In this document: positions 26,355 through 35,925 of the stretch, piece after piece | How the letters are laid out: every line of letters starts with the position of its first letter | Numbering within the stretch: position 1 is the stretch's first letter | Assembly: GCA_902364975.1 (NCBI GenBank) | Contig: CABJFQ010000001.1 | Span: 186,001-250,000 of the forward strand | DNA from: Coriobacteriaceae bacterium | GTDB taxonomy: Bacteria; Actinomycetota; Coriobacteriia; Coriobacteriales; Coriobacteriaceae | Direction of reading: 5' to 3' | DNA: 64,000 nucleotides | Position numbers and translations under genes: made by a program | The notes under the pieces: model-generated | The model's database searches: none | Seen by the model: the letters and a program-made list of their open reading frames with translations, nothing else | Told to the model about the DNA's origin: nothing

Positions 26355-27071
26355 CTAGAGACTCAGAGCCTTCTTGAGCGGCACGACGCGGCGGCGCGAA
26401 ACCGGCACGCGTTCGTCGACGCCCGTAATGCCCAGCTGGATGGCGCCCGAGGGCACCGTCTCAACGTCCGTGACGCACGCTAGGTTGACGATATAGCGGC
26501 GGTGAACACGGAAGAAGCCAAAGTCGCAGAGCTTGGCCTCAAACTGCGCCAGCGAGGTCGTCGACAAAAAGCGATCATCGACGGTATAGATGCAGGAGTA
26601 ATCGTCCTTTGCCATGATAAAGCGGATGTCATCCACGGGAATGAGCACCTTGCGGCCGCCCTTTTCCACCGGGATACGCTCGATGGTCACTTTGCTGTCC
26701 GTAACCGGCTTGGCGCGTTGCATGACCTTCTCGATCGCGCGATCCAAGCGAGCTTCCTCGACAGGCTTCATCAGATAATCGACGGCATCGACGTCGAATG
26801 CCTCGACCGCATGGTCGCTATACGCAGTCACAAACACGATCGCCGGCGGATTTTTGAGCTTATGCAGCGCCTCGGCAAGTTGCAGGCCCGAGGCACCGGG
26901 CATCGAGATATCGAGAAACACGACATCCACGCGACTTTCCATAAGCATCTCGATGGCGGAGCGGACGCTCGACGCCTCCGTGATCGTGCCGATCTTGCCC
27001 GTTTGCTCGAGCAGGAAGCGAAGCTCCGAGCGAGCCGGCGCCTCATCATCCACAATCATCGCACGCAGCAT
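26355..27071 (-). CDS. LytTR-family response regulator
   Basis: A 238-residue response regulator. The receiver domain covers about residues 1-120, with the phosphorylatable Asp in VVFLDISMPG and KP in DYLMKPVEEA. A C-terminal LytTR DNA-binding domain (about 140-238) contains RVHRRYIVNL and PVSRRRVVPLKKAL. It pairs with the LytS-type kinase gene 72 bp upstream. The ATG at 27071 is ~10 bases from AAAGG; a TTG at 27092 opens the frame without a better site. LytTR targets often concern cell wall or peptide export. Confidence 0.93.
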   Translation of the reverse strand: MLRAMIVDDEAPARSELRFLLEQTGKIGTITEASSVRSAIEMLMESRVDVVFLDISMPGASGLQLAEALHKLKNPPAIVFVTAYSDHAVEAFDVDAVDYLMKPVEEARLDRAIEKVMQRAKPVTDSKVTIERIPVEKGGRKVLIPVDDIRFIMAKDDYSCIYTVDDRFLSTTSLAQFEAKLCDFGFFRVHRRYIVNLACVTDVETVPSGAIQLGITGVDERVPVSRRRVVPLKKALSL

Positions 27072-27143
27072 AGGGATAAAACCTTTCGTCAACTAACTAC
27101 GCCGGGCGTCCGTCGCATGACGTTGAGCCCGTAGCTTTTTATT

Positions 27144-28487
27144 TTACTCTTGAATGTCAAAGATGCTCTCTGACAAATCAAGATGAAGGAGCACTTTGGT
27201 GCCCTTGCCCGGCGCCGATTCGACACGCGTATAGGAGTGCGGCCCAAAAAAGCGATGGATGCGCTCCGAAATATTGTGCATGGCCACACCGGCGCCGCCA
27301 CCCTGAGGAGAGCTGGCGTCGGGACGGGCAGAGCGCTCGTCAAACAGTCTGGCGGCGGTACCCTCATCCATGCCCACGCCATTATCGGCCACGGCAATCA
27401 AGATTGCATCCTCGCCGTCTTGGTGAACGGTCACGTCGATCCTCAGGGCGTCGTCATCGCCCATACCATGACGCACGGCGTTCTCGACAATCGGCTGGAT
27501 CACGAACGCCGGCACCAGCGTATCTTCCACGTCCTCGGACACATCGAACGTCGCAAGCACGCGGTCCTCGCCAAAGCGGGCCTTCTCAAAGGTAAGGTAG
27601 CGCTTGGTCTGTGCGACCTCGCGCGAGACCGGAATAAGCGATCCCGAGTTGTCGAGCGTGGCGCGATAGAACGATGAGAACTCACGAAGCAGTTCGCGGG
27701 CCCGCAGCGGGTCGGTGCGCGTAAACGATGCAATGGTGTTCAGCGTGTTGAACAGGAAGTGCGGGTTAATCTGCGCCTGCAGCGCACGCACCTCGGCGCG
27801 CGCTGTGAGTTCCTTTTGCACCTCGAGCTCGTGGATGGCGAGCTGCGTGGACAAGATCTCGGCAAAGCCCGAGGCAAGCGCGTACTGGGTACGGTCGACG
27901 GCGCGCGGGGTCTTGTAGTAGAACTTGAGCGTGCCGACGGTACGATCGCCCACCTTGATGGGGGCGATAATGCCGGCGGGGACTTGGTTGTGCGAGCCGT
28001 CCGAGCCCACGACATCCACCATACGGTTGAACGATTGCACGATGCCATGTTCGATAACGTAGCGTGTGGCAAGCGTGTGGATGGGAGTATCGGGCAGCAG
28101 TTTTTCCTCAAACTCGCCCGCGCAGGCAAGCACGTTGTCCTCGTCGGTGATGGCCACCGTCATGGCGCGCGTCTCGGGCAAAATGCGCCGGCACACCAAA
28201 CGCGCCGACTCCTGCGTCAGACCGCCCTTAATGTCCTCGAGCATGGCCGAGGCCACCGAGAGCGTCTCCTCGGTGTACTGGGAGCGCACCGAATCGGGAT
28301 TGAGCGTCAAAAAGATAAAGATGCACAGAAAGATGCACAGCAGCGCGCAGGCAATCACCGTGGCGATCGGCTCGATACCGGTCACCAAGGCAAAAATAAA
28401 GTACACCAGCACGCAAATGGCGCATGCAACGGCAATGATGCGAAAGATTGATATTGAACTATCGCGCTGGGCGCGGCGGTCGATCAT
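27144..28487 (-). CDS. LytS-type sensor histidine kinase
   Basis: A 447-residue kinase. Two N-terminal transmembrane helices (about 14-62) are followed by a GAF-like sensing region and the His_kinase/LytS dimer domain with the phospho-His in QINPHFLFNTLNTIASF. A HATPase domain ends the protein (NAVRHGMG, VADNGVGM). It signals to the adjacent LytTR regulator. Its ATG overlaps the stop of the glycosyltransferase gene (ATGA), so the two are translationally coupled. It is paralogous to the kinase at 33014-34405. Confidence 0.93.
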   Translation of the reverse strand: MIDRRAQRDSSISIFRIIAVACAICVLVYFIFALVTGIEPIATVIACALLCIFLCIFIFLTLNPDSVRSQYTEETLSVASAMLEDIKGGLTQESARLVCRRILPETRAMTVAITDEDNVLACAGEFEEKLLPDTPIHTLATRYVIEHGIVQSFNRMVDVVGSDGSHNQVPAGIIAPIKVGDRTVGTLKFYYKTPRAVDRTQYALASGFAEILSTQLAIHELEVQKELTARAEVRALQAQINPHFLFNTLNTIASFTRTDPLRARELLREFSSFYRATLDNSGSLIPVSREVAQTKRYLTFEKARFGEDRVLATFDVSEDVEDTLVPAFVIQPIVENAVRHGMGDDDALRIDVTVHQDGEDAILIAVADNGVGMDEGTAARLFDERSARPDASSPQGGGAGVAMHNISERIHRFFGPHSYTRVESAPGKGTKVLLHLDLSESIFDIQE

Positions 28488-29671
28488 TCGGCCCCCTCCA
28501 GGATACTGATCAGTTGTGCGTCACGCCAAAGCCCGTCCATGATCTTGGGCCAAAAGCTCTGGAAACGCAGGTAGCTTGCAGCGTTTTGGCGCGCATAGGC
28601 CTTTGCCTCGCCGATACCATGGCGCCAAATGCGCAGGTAGCCCTCATGCTCGCGGGTAAACACGCTGCGGACCATAGCGGTCTTGCGCACGCGGTCGTCG
28701 AGCTCGCGCGAAATCCACGGGCCCGGGTAGGGCATGAGCGATGCCGCCGTAACGGGGATGAGCTCCTTTTGATGCGCGGCGAACGTCAACTTGGCCCGTT
28801 CGTAGTACCAACGGTATACATCCTGCATAAAGCGCGGTGAGCGCTTTTCGGACTCCGGAGGCAGATGGCGCACGGTCCACTCGTTATCAAACCACACGTC
28901 GTAGCCAAACATACGCATGTTAAAGAGGTAATCCAAGTCCTCGCCGCGGGTGATAAACGGGTCAAAGGCCACACGCGTAAAGGCGCGGGCGTGCAGGGCC
29001 ATCAGGCCGCCGCACACGTAGTTGGAGCGCGAGATGCGGGTGCCCGAGAGCGCCTTTTTCATCCAACGGTTGAACTCGATGCGCTTGGTCCACCAACGAT
29101 GGCAGATGCCCGCCTTGTCCGTGGGAGCCAGCGGCGAGCCGTCGCGATCGTAGAAATAGCCGCTCTTGACCAAGATCGGCAAGCCCTGACGCGTCTGCTG
29201 CCCCAACGCATAGGTCGCGCGCTTCATAAAGTCGGCGTCGATGACAGTCTCATCGTCATCCAAAAAGATAACCGCGTCATGCCCCAGCACAGCGGCACAG
29301 GCTAGCCCCATGTTGCGGATGGCACCGTAGCCTCGCAGGCTCACGCACTCGCCCGAACCCTTGGGCGCGATCTGAGCAACCCGGTCTGCGATGCGCGAGG
29401 CCTGGGTGTTGGTGACAACGGTGACCTTGAGCGTGGGATGCGCGTCGACAATCTCGTGCACGCGCAGCGACACATCGGCTGTGGCAGAAACAGGACAGAC
29501 CACCAAAAGGATGATGCGCGGGATGTCGCACACCTGCTCAAGCGAGGCCAGGCAGCGGTCGAGTTCGGGATTGTCTGCGTTGAGTCGCGTCGAATGGTCA
29601 TAGGTGCCAGGGGCGTTTGCGCAAGCGTCATCGCCCGCCCAATACGTTGGAATCACGACCGTGGCGTTCAT
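28484..29671 (-). CDS. Family 2 glycosyltransferase
   Basis: A 395-residue GT-A fold protein. It begins MNATVVIPTYW and has the metal/nucleotide-sugar motif VIFLDDDETVID (DxD variant). A long acceptor region follows, with GEDLDYLFNMRMFGYDVWFDNEWTVRHLP typical of GT2 enzymes. The acceptor is unknown (a cell-wall or surface polysaccharide is likely). A hydrophobic membrane anchor is not evident. It is the first gene of a GT2-kinase-regulator operon. The ATG follows GGGAGGGTAAGGC. Confidence 0.85.
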   Translation of the reverse strand: MNATVVIPTYWAGDDACANAPGTYDHSTRLNADNPELDRCLASLEQVCDIPRIILLVVCPVSATADVSLRVHEIVDAHPTLKVTVVTNTQASRIADRVAQIAPKGSGECVSLRGYGAIRNMGLACAAVLGHDAVIFLDDDETVIDADFMKRATYALGQQTRQGLPILVKSGYFYDRDGSPLAPTDKAGICHRWWTKRIEFNRWMKKALSGTRISRSNYVCGGLMALHARAFTRVAFDPFITRGEDLDYLFNMRMFGYDVWFDNEWTVRHLPPESEKRSPRFMQDVYRWYYERAKLTFAAHQKELIPVTAASLMPYPGPWISRELDDRVRKTAMVRSVFTREHEGYLRIWRHGIGEAKAYARQNAASYLRFQSFWPKIMDGLWRDAQLISILEGAE

Positions 29672-29697
29672 GCCTTACCCTCCCTGCAACACAAAAA

Positions 29698-29728
29698 CGG
29701 GACGCCGCCAAACACAGGCGACGCCCCG
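29698..29728 (-). terminator. Terminator of the MFS gene
   Basis: The minus-strand stem CGGGGCGTCGCC / GGCGGCGTCCCG pairs with two G:U pairs and is followed by TTTTTG. Confidence 0.7.
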
Positions 29729-29842
29729 CGACCTAGCTGATTCCATCATACCCACTTGGGCAAATCATTGCTCGCAAGTCGCAATGTTTATTGCGGATAA
29801 CCCCAAAAGAGTACCGTGGACAGGCACAATAGCCGCTCGCTC

Positions 29843-31102
29843 CTATGCGGCATGCTCTGCCGCCCGAGTCATGCGGGACAGGCGGACCAGTAGCATAAAG
29901 CCAACGACCAGCAGCACGCCAATGGAAAGGACGCCCAGCGACGGGTTGCCGGTCAGCGAGGTGACGACCGACACCAGGAAGGTGCCCATAACGCTTGCAT
30001 AACGACCAAAGATGTCAAAGAAGCCGTAGTACTCGTTGGACTTTTCCTTGGGGATAATGCGGCCAAAGTAGCTACGGCTGAGCGCCTGCACACCGCCCTG
30101 GAACAGGCCGACCATAATGGCAAGCACCCAGAATTCAAAGGCGGTCTTTAGGAAGAACGCGGCGAACAGCACAATCCCCATGTAGGCGGCGACCGCCACC
30201 AGGATCATGTTGAGCGTGCCCACGCGTCCGGCGAGCTTGCCGTAGATGATGGCGGACGGAAAGGCCACGAACTGCGTAACGAGCAGCGCCAGCACCAGCT
30301 GCGTCGAATCGATGCCCAAGGCCGATCCGTAACTGGTGGCCATGGAAATGACCGTGTGCACACCGTCGATATAGAAGAAGAACGCGATCATGTAGACCAG
30401 CACGGTCTTATTGTGGGCAATCTCGCGCATGGTGTGTCCGACCTCGGAGAACACACCGCCCACGATGTGGCCGATGGTGTCCTCGGGACCGCGCTCGCGA
30501 CCGTACTTTTGCTTATAGGTGCGAATGAGCGGCAGGGTAAAGATGAGCCACCAGGCACCAGTGATGATAAACGACAGACGCGTTGCCAGCATGGTGGGGA
30601 TGCCAAGAGCGGGGCCACCCATGATGAGCGCCAGGCAGATGACGAACGGCACGGTGGAACCGATGTAGCCCCAGGCATAACCCGAGCTGGACACGGCGTC
30701 CATGCGCTCGTCGGTGGTAATGTCAGGCAGCATGGCGTCGTAGAACGTCATAGAAGAGTTAAGGCCGATGGTGCACAGCACGTACACGGTCAAAAATGCC
30801 ATGGCAGACATTGGGATAGCCTGCGCCAGGCAAAGCACCAGGCCCGTGAGGAAGAAGCCCAAGAAGAACTTGATCTTGTTGCCGGCGTAGTCGGCAAGTG
30901 CGCCCAGAATGGGCATGAGCATGGCGATGACCAGCGAGGCGATCGTCTGCGCATTGCCCCAAGCGACCACCAGGTCGGCCGAGGAAGCGCCGGTATTGAT
31001 GGCGTTAAAGTAAATGGGCACCACCGAGGTATTGAGCAGCACGAGGGCCGAATTGCCCACATCGTACATAACCCAGTTACGCTCGAGCTTGGTGTATTTC
31101 AT
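29843..31102 (-). CDS. MFS transporter, UMF1/Atg22-like
   Basis: A 419-residue, 12-helix transporter. The N-terminal NWVMYDVGNSALVLL and ANTDxxLPDITTDERMDAVSSSGYAWGY-type segment (here LPDITTDERMDAVSSSGYA) are hallmarks of the UMF1 family. This family is related to vacuolar amino-acid effluxers. It is a single-gene unit. The start is the ATG at 31102 with GAAGGG upstream. Substrate unknown; amino-acid efflux is a family-level guess. Confidence 0.88.
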   Translation of the reverse strand: MKYTKLERNWVMYDVGNSALVLLNTSVVPIYFNAINTGASSADLVVAWGNAQTIASLVIAMLMPILGALADYAGNKIKFFLGFFLTGLVLCLAQAIPMSAMAFLTVYVLCTIGLNSSMTFYDAMLPDITTDERMDAVSSSGYAWGYIGSTVPFVICLALIMGGPALGIPTMLATRLSFIITGAWWLIFTLPLIRTYKQKYGRERGPEDTIGHIVGGVFSEVGHTMREIAHNKTVLVYMIAFFFYIDGVHTVISMATSYGSALGIDSTQLVLALLVTQFVAFPSAIIYGKLAGRVGTLNMILVAVAAYMGIVLFAAFFLKTAFEFWVLAIMVGLFQGGVQALSRSYFGRIIPKEKSNEYYGFFDIFGRYASVMGTFLVSVVTSLTGNPSLGVLSIGVLLVVGFMLLVRLSRMTRAAEHAA

Positions 31103-31203
31103 GGACAGGGACCCTTCGTATTTGCCCGATATGCAGTTAGTTCATCGTACCCCAATTGTCCAGAAGCACCGGTAAGGATTCGGCAAAGGGGCACGCATGA
31201 GCC

Positions 31204-32148
31204 CTATTCCTCGCGGTCGAACTCCTCATCGGCATTGAGCACGCGACCGCTGTAATTGACATGGTTGGTCACGGCTTCCATATCGCCGGTCTCGATAAAG
31301 CGGGCAACCGTGCACTCGTAATCGAGCAGCGCGCGGTCAAAGACCTCGGGGAAGCTCTCGGTCGAGACTTCATCGGTAAAGGGGTTCTTCCATGCCAAGT
31401 GGCCCAGGTTGCCGGTACGCTCGGGCAGCTCGGTCGTCACGCGGTGCGCAAGGCCGTCGAGCAGCGAGTAGTCGTGCACCAAGCCCTCAACCAGCGAGAT
31501 CGCGCGCGTCTTTGCGGAGCCGGCCGGCTCAATCGCGCGGTAAAGTCGCTGCATATTGGCAACGGCAGCACCGTACTCCCCCGCCGGAATGTCAATGCCG
31601 TACACGCGTCCGGCAACATAGCTCATCAGCACGCCGGCCACGCGATTGATGCGATCGGTGGTGACGATCTCGCCCGCCGGCGGGTAATCGTCGACCGTAG
31701 CGCCATCGCGTTTAAGCTGCAGCATCAGTACATCCAGGTCGCTCTCGATCACGGCATGGACCTGACTGCTCGAATCCTCAAGCTCTGAATCGGACTCCAC
31801 GATGCCAAACTGCTGCTCATAGACAAAGGGGTGAGCGTTGCGGTCGAGCACGTAATGAGACAGCAGGCCCAGCGCAAAGGCACGACCCAAGCTGGCATCG
31901 CGCGGCAGCAGATGCGACACGCCGTCGCGCAGGCACGCGAACTGGCGAGACATGCGCGACCGATGCATGACCTGCGCCAGCAGCGTGCAGTCGGAAACAC
32001 GCGGTGTCAGAATGTGAAAGAAAAACGGGTCGGGGCCTTGGTTGCCCAAGATAAAGGCAATGCGCTCTTCATCGGACGTGATGACGCCCTGCGGAAGACG
32101 GTCGATGCTTTCCTCGCCAAACAGATGATGGGTGATAAGCGCGGGCAT
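31204..32148 (-). CDS. Zinc-dependent phospholipase C-like protein
   Basis: A 314-residue cytoplasmic-looking protein. It has the N-terminal MPALITHHLFGEESI and the helical metal-site pattern of the Zn_dep_PLPC family (FILGNQGPDPFFFH, then LGLLSHYVLDRNAHPFVY). No signal peptide is seen, so it is probably not a secreted toxin; many gut Firmicutes and Actinobacteria carry such internal versions of unknown role. The ATG at 32148 follows AAAGGATCATT. Confidence 0.8.
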   Translation of the reverse strand: MPALITHHLFGEESIDRLPQGVITSDEERIAFILGNQGPDPFFFHILTPRVSDCTLLAQVMHRSRMSRQFACLRDGVSHLLPRDASLGRAFALGLLSHYVLDRNAHPFVYEQQFGIVESDSELEDSSSQVHAVIESDLDVLMLQLKRDGATVDDYPPAGEIVTTDRINRVAGVLMSYVAGRVYGIDIPAGEYGAAVANMQRLYRAIEPAGSAKTRAISLVEGLVHDYSLLDGLAHRVTTELPERTGNLGHLAWKNPFTDEVSTESFPEVFDRALLDYECTVARFIETGDMEAVTNHVNYSGRVLNADEEFDREE

Positions 32149-32240
32149 AATGATCCTTTCGATTTCATTCGATGCCACCCATTATGCCCACCGCGCGCCC
32201 ATGCCAAACCTGCGATGGTAAACGACAGCACGCAAGCCTC

Positions 32241-32975
32241 TTACGCAAGCCCCAGGTGCGACTTGACCTCGGCGGCACGACGACGGGACACCGGTACCGT
32301 CGAGTTCACGCGGTCGAGCCTGAGCTCCATCAACCCCGTGGAGCCAATCTCAACATTGTGCACGTCTTCCAAATTGACCAGGTAGCTGCGATGAACGCGA
32401 ATAAAGCCCTCGGAGTCCAAGCGACGCTCGAGCGAAGAGATCGACTCATTGATCAGGTACGTTCCCTCGGCGCAGATGGCGTTGCAAAAATCGGCGCGCG
32501 CCTCAAAGTAGCAAACGTCTGCGGCGGGAATGAACACCTTTTTGCCCCCGCGGTCCACCGTCAGACGCAAAGGCTGGCGCGGAGCGTGGATAACACGACG
32601 GACGCCCAAGGCCGCCTCGATCTTGTCGAGTGCCTTTGACAGGCGTGCGTCCTCAACCGGCTTGACGACATAATCGACGGCATCGAGGTTATAGGCATCA
32701 GCCGCATACTCGGCAAATGCCGTCACAAACACCACGACCGGCGGCGTCTTTAGGTTCTGCAGCGTCTCGGCAAGCTCAATTCCCGAGCGACCGGGCATGG
32801 TAATGTCTAAAAACAACACGTCGGGCTTGTTCGACAGAATCGACTCCACGGCTTCGGTGACATTGCCCGCCTCGGCAATATGACCCACACGCGTATCCTT
32901 TTCCAATAGATAGCGTAGCTCAGCCCTAATTGGGGGCTCGTCATCAACCACCAAGATGTTCCAGCCTTCGGACAT
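32241..32975 (-). CDS. LytTR-family response regulator (second pair)
   Basis: A 244-residue regulator closely resembling that at 26355. The receiver has VLFLDITMPGRSGIELAE with the phospho-Asp and VDYVVKPVEDARL. The LytTR domain has RVHRSYLVNLEDVHNVEIG and TVPVSRRRAAEVKS. It follows its kinase by 38 bp, forming an independent two-component operon. The ATG at 32975 has AGGGGAAG upstream. Confidence 0.93.
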   Translation of the reverse strand: MSEGWNILVVDDEPPIRAELRYLLEKDTRVGHIAEAGNVTEAVESILSNKPDVLFLDITMPGRSGIELAETLQNLKTPPVVVFVTAFAEYAADAYNLDAVDYVVKPVEDARLSKALDKIEAALGVRRVIHAPRQPLRLTVDRGGKKVFIPAADVCYFEARADFCNAICAEGTYLINESISSLERRLDSEGFIRVHRSYLVNLEDVHNVEIGSTGLMELRLDRVNSTVPVSRRRAAEVKSHLGLA

Positions 32976-33013
32976 ATGTGCTTCCCCTCTTTTTCTCTCA
33001 ATCCAACCGCGTG

Positions 33014-34405
33014 CTACGCCGTCAACGGCGCGGGCTCATGCGGCTCGCCGTTCAGCTCGACGATGACCTGCGTTCCCACGCCCTCCTGGGACTTCACGCG
33101 CATGCCGGAATCTTCTCCGTAAAAGAAATGGATGCGCTGAAGCACGTTGAAGAGCGCCAGGCCGCAACCTCGCTTGACGGAGCCGTCGGCGGTAATGCTC
33201 TCGGGCTCCTCCAGGCGATGCTGCTCAAACAGATGTGCGCAGACCTCTTCGCTCATACCGATGCCGTCGTCCTCGACGATGATCTCCAAACCGTCATCGG
33301 TCTCAAAAGCCCTAACATGAATAGAAAGCGGCTCGGTCTCGCGCTGCGCGTGCTTGATGCAGTTTTCGAGCAACGGCTGCAAGATAAACGGCGGCACCAT
33401 GCAATCGCGCACCTCAAAGTCGATATCGACCGAGACGCGCAGACGGCCGTCGCCATAACGAGCCTGCATTAGATTGATATAGCGAGTGCCCTGTTCCACC
33501 TCGTGCTCGAGCGTTGTGAGGGTATCGGAATCAGAAAGCGTCTGACGGTAGTAATTGGAAAAGTCGATCAGCAGCGACCTGGCCTTGTCCGGCTCGGTAC
33601 GTACGAGCGACACGATGGTGCTGATGGTATTGAATAGAAAATGAGGATCGACCTGCGATTGCAAGGCGCGCAGCTCCACGCGGGCCGTAAGCTCGTCCTG
33701 GCGCTCGAGCTCAAAGCTTGCAAGCTGCGTGGAAATGAGGTCGGCAAAGCCCGAGGCAAGCGCCGTCTGGCGCATATCGATGCTGCTCAGACGGGGATAA
33801 TACAGCTCGAGCGTGCCCACGCAATGCCCGCGCACGGTAAGCGGTGCGACAATACCGGCGCGCAGGCGCGGAAAGTAGCCACCCGTCTCGGTCGAGGCAT
33901 CGCGCGAGAACACGCTTTGTTCACCGCTGTTGATCACGTTGAGCGTAGTCCGCAGCACAACCGGAGTGCCCGCAGGGCATTTTGCCGAGTCCTCGCCCCA
34001 GCTCGCCAGCACCTGCTTGCCGTCGGTAAAGCAGATGGCCGAGGCAATGGTCTCGGAAAGGATGATTTTGGAAGCGCCCAGGGCCGCTTCGGGCGTAAGG
34101 CCTCGCGACGTATAGGCGAATATTTTCGATGCGATGGCGAGCGTGCGGTCGGTAGCGCTCGACGTGAGGTCGTCGGGAACGACAAAGACGTACGAGAAGA
34201 AGAAGCATAGCATGACCAAGCCGGCAATGACGACAACGGCCGGAACGGGATTGGGATTATCGGTTAGATCCCAGATGAGCAGCAGGATAAGCAGCGGAAC
34301 GACAATACCGAGCAAGATGGCCTGGACCACATGCTGGGCCGTACGAAAGACCTTGGTAGAGTTGTAGCTCTTGCCCAGAATCAGCCTGTTTAAATCCACC
34401 GTCAT
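33014..34405 (-). CDS. LytS-type sensor histidine kinase (second pair)
   Basis: A 463-residue kinase with two N-terminal membrane helices (about 25-80), a GAF-like middle and the LytS signature QVDPHFLFNTISTIVSLVRTEP. The HATPase domain has NCIKHAQRE and VEDDGIGMSEE. It is paralogous to 27144-28487. The ATG at 34405 directly abuts AAAAGGGG, so the in-frame GTG at 34399 (six bases from the site) may be the true start; the difference is two residues. Confidence 0.92.
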   Translation of the reverse strand: MTVDLNRLILGKSYNSTKVFRTAQHVVQAILLGIVVPLLILLLIWDLTDNPNPVPAVVVIAGLVMLCFFFSYVFVVPDDLTSSATDRTLAIASKIFAYTSRGLTPEAALGASKIILSETIASAICFTDGKQVLASWGEDSAKCPAGTPVVLRTTLNVINSGEQSVFSRDASTETGGYFPRLRAGIVAPLTVRGHCVGTLELYYPRLSSIDMRQTALASGFADLISTQLASFELERQDELTARVELRALQSQVDPHFLFNTISTIVSLVRTEPDKARSLLIDFSNYYRQTLSDSDTLTTLEHEVEQGTRYINLMQARYGDGRLRVSVDIDFEVRDCMVPPFILQPLLENCIKHAQRETEPLSIHVRAFETDDGLEIIVEDDGIGMSEEVCAHLFEQHRLEEPESITADGSVKRGCGLALFNVLQRIHFFYGEDSGMRVKSQEGVGTQVIVELNGEPHEPAPLTA

Positions 34406-34436
34406 CCCCTTTTATCTACCGCACCCATAGCAATAA

Positions 34437-34458
34437 AGAGGGCCGCAAGCGACCCTCT
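34437..34458 (-). terminator. Terminator of the amidohydrolase operon
   Basis: The minus-strand stem AGAGGGTCGC / GCGGCCCTCT is followed by TTATTG. It lies between the amidohydrolase stop and the kinase start. Confidence 0.65.
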
Positions 34459-34516
34459 CCATTGCATTATGCAATCAAAAACTGTGTTTTACATCCAGCC
34501 ATCGACAAACGGTATC

Positions 34517-35794
34517 TTAGGCGCTGTATTTGTTGGCCTCGCCAAAGGTGCCAGCCTCGACGATCCAGCCGTCCTTCATGATGACGTCCATGTTGTCGGT
34601 GTTGAGCACGTGGATGTCGGCGGCGACGTCACCGTTGACGACCAGCAGGTCGGCGCACTTGCCGGCCTCGATGGAACCGGTCTCGTCCTCGATGTGGCAC
34701 ATCTTGGCACCGTTGAGGGTGGCACAGGTGATGGTCTCGACCGGGGTGAAGCCGATCTTGTCGACAAACTCGTACATCTCCTCGATGGAGCAGGTGCCGT
34801 ACGGGGTGACGAAGGAGAAGGAGTCGGAGCCGATCGTCATGACGACGCCGCGCTTCTTGGCCTCGCGCAGGCAGTCGTAGTTGCGCTGCAGCTCCTTCTC
34901 GACCAGGGTGCCCTCGTACTTGTCGTGCAGCTCGGGGACGTAGACGGGCGGATAGGTGGCGTACCAGGTGGGCAGGAAGGCGATCGTCGGGGTGAAGAAG
35001 GTGCCCTGCTCGGCCATGAGGTCCATGGTGCGCTCATCGATATCGAAGCCGTGAATCAGCTGCTCGCAGCCAAAGCGAACGGAATCGTAGGCAGCGGCGT
35101 GGTTGTTGTAGCAGTGGCTCCACACGGGGATGCCGACCATCTTTGCCTCTTCGACCACGGCCTGGATCTCCTCGGAGCAGTAGTGCTGGTCGCGACCGGA
35201 GTCCCAGCGCCAGATGCCGCCACCGGTAGCCCAGATCTTGATGGCATCGGGGTTCTCGCGCAGGCGACGACGGACGGCCTTGCGCAGATCCCAAGGACCG
35301 TCGACCTGGTCGCCCCAGGGGTGCGATTCCTTGTTGAGCTGCTGGCTGCAGTGGTGGGAGTCGCCGTGGCCGGCAACGCGGCAGAAGCCGAGGCCGGTGG
35401 CCAGAACGCGCGGGCCCTTGAAGACGCCCTTGTCGATGCAGTCGCGGATCTGGATACCAAAGCGGCCGATCTCGCAGACGGTGGTGAGACCGTGGGTGAG
35501 GCAGTCGTAGGCCTGCTTGACGGCGACGGCCTGCTTCTCGAGGAGCGGCTGCATGACCCAGTCGGTGTCATCGTCGGTCAGGTTGCCCGAGAAGTGCAGG
35601 TGGGTGTCGATCAGGCCGGGAAGGACGGTCTTGCCGGCCGCGTCGATAACCTCAACGCCCTCGGGAAGGTCCTGCATAGTGCCGGCGTACTCGATCTTGC
35701 CGTTGTCGTCGACGAGAACGAGGGAGTTCTCGACCGGCTCGGCACCGGTACCGTCGATGAGCTTGCCGCCAACGATTGCATACTTAGTGGACAT
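34517..35794 (-). CDS. Imidazolonepropionase-like amidohydrolase
   Basis: A 425-residue metal-dependent hydrolase. The metal motif is GLIDTHLHFSG, a lysine sits in DAIKIWATGGG, the downstream His is in VWSHCYNNHAAAY, and the Asp is in IGSDSFSF. The fold and composite N- and C-terminal beta sandwich match the imidazolonepropionase/Xaa-Pro dipeptidase-like group. The substrate is unknown. It is downstream of an APC-family permease by ~130 bp, so uptake and hydrolysis of one amino-acid derivative is a fair inference. The ATG follows AAGGAGGAACC. Confidence 0.88.
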   Translation of the reverse strand: MSTKYAIVGGKLIDGTGAEPVENSLVLVDDNGKIEYAGTMQDLPEGVEVIDAAGKTVLPGLIDTHLHFSGNLTDDDTDWVMQPLLEKQAVAVKQAYDCLTHGLTTVCEIGRFGIQIRDCIDKGVFKGPRVLATGLGFCRVAGHGDSHHCSQQLNKESHPWGDQVDGPWDLRKAVRRRLRENPDAIKIWATGGGIWRWDSGRDQHYCSEEIQAVVEEAKMVGIPVWSHCYNNHAAAYDSVRFGCEQLIHGFDIDERTMDLMAEQGTFFTPTIAFLPTWYATYPPVYVPELHDKYEGTLVEKELQRNYDCLREAKKRGVVMTIGSDSFSFVTPYGTCSIEEMYEFVDKIGFTPVETITCATLNGAKMCHIEDETGSIEAGKCADLLVVNGDVAADIHVLNTDNMDVIMKDGWIVEAGTFGEANKYSA

Positions 35795-35925
35795 GGTTCC
35801 TCCTTATGGATCCATATAGTGGGCGAGGCCGTGTTGGGTTAAGGCCTCACAAAGCTACCCAAGTGGTGCCGGGTTCGGTGCGCGGGAGAGAGGATTCCGC
35901 GCACCCGATCCGCCCCGGCCAGGCG

